DNA of 5,513 bases from Rikenellaceae bacterium (GTDB lineage: Bacteria; Bacteroidota; Bacteroidia; Bacteroidales; Rikenellaceae): the NCBI GenBank assembly GCA_021203585.1, contig JAJQAW010000033.1, positions 1 through 5,513 on the forward strand. Direction: 5' to 3'. Shown one piece after another: positions 5,502-5,513 of the stretch (its first letter is position 1; each line of letters starts with the position of its first letter). Both the position numbers and the translations under genes were made by a program. The notes below the pieces were generated by a model. It saw only the letters and a program-made list of their open reading frames with translations. It searched no databases and had not been told where the DNA came from.

Positions 5502-5513
5502 ATGTCGATCGAC
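5502..5513 (+). CDS. Possible start of a further gene, cut by the window edge
   Basis: ATG TCG ATC GAC (MSID) follows an AT-rich leader (TTTAATTTAA, then a run of seven T and CACG), which resembles the leaders of other starts in this window. The terminator at 5334-5363 separates it from the thioredoxin gene, so it would be a new transcription unit. Four codons cannot prove a gene. Confidence 0.25.

Noticed and set aside
1..5513. CRISPR array, tRNA, rRNA, transposase, phage or toxin-antitoxin genes
   Set aside because: No regularly spaced repeats, tRNA-like cloverleaf, or matching protein motifs were seen on either strand.

Overview
The window reads as a piece of a Bacteroidota (most likely Bacteroidales) chromosome. 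The reasons are a Bacteroides-type ECF sigma factor with a hydrophobic C-terminal tail, a long TlpA-like periplasmic thioredoxin protein of a kind typical of gut Bacteroidales, start codons with AT-rich leaders instead of strong Shine-Dalgarno sites, and several matches to the Bacteroidetes -7 promoter box TANNTTTG. The genus cannot be fixed from the sequence.

Layout from left to right. (1) 53-982, minus: a secreted alpha/beta-hydrolase of the predicted peptidase/esterase type with a complete Ser-Asp-His set. (2) 983-1337: a 355-base intergenic region rich in inverted repeats, with a probable promoter for the next gene at its right end. (3) 1338-2159, plus: a Bacteroidales-type helix-turn-helix regulator whose C-terminal end continues in another frame to 2295, so it is frameshifted as given. 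(4) 2437-3081, minus: an ECF sigma factor, convergent with the regulator and without an adjacent FecR anti-sigma gene. (5) 3082-3283: a divergent promoter region with a 7-bp dyad, two -7 boxes and a GC hairpin in the leader of the next gene. (6) 3284-5302, plus: one secreted TlpA-type thioredoxin protein of about 672 residues, split into two same-frame ORFs (3284-4294 and about 4316-5302) by a +1 and a compensating -1 shift less than 100 bases apart. (7) 5303-5513: a clear intrinsic terminator, a dyad, and possibly the first codons of another gene at 5502.

There is no operon in the window. Each gene stands alone, with divergent or convergent neighbours. The esterase and the thioredoxin protein are envelope proteins. 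The sigma factor is transcribed divergently from the thioredoxin gene, so shared control is possible but only inferred. I do not see a new defence, mobile or biosynthetic system. The most notable observation is three apparent frame disruptions in 5.5 kb, one at a run of seven T. This suggests indel errors in the source assembly or local gene decay, and less likely slippage-dependent expression.
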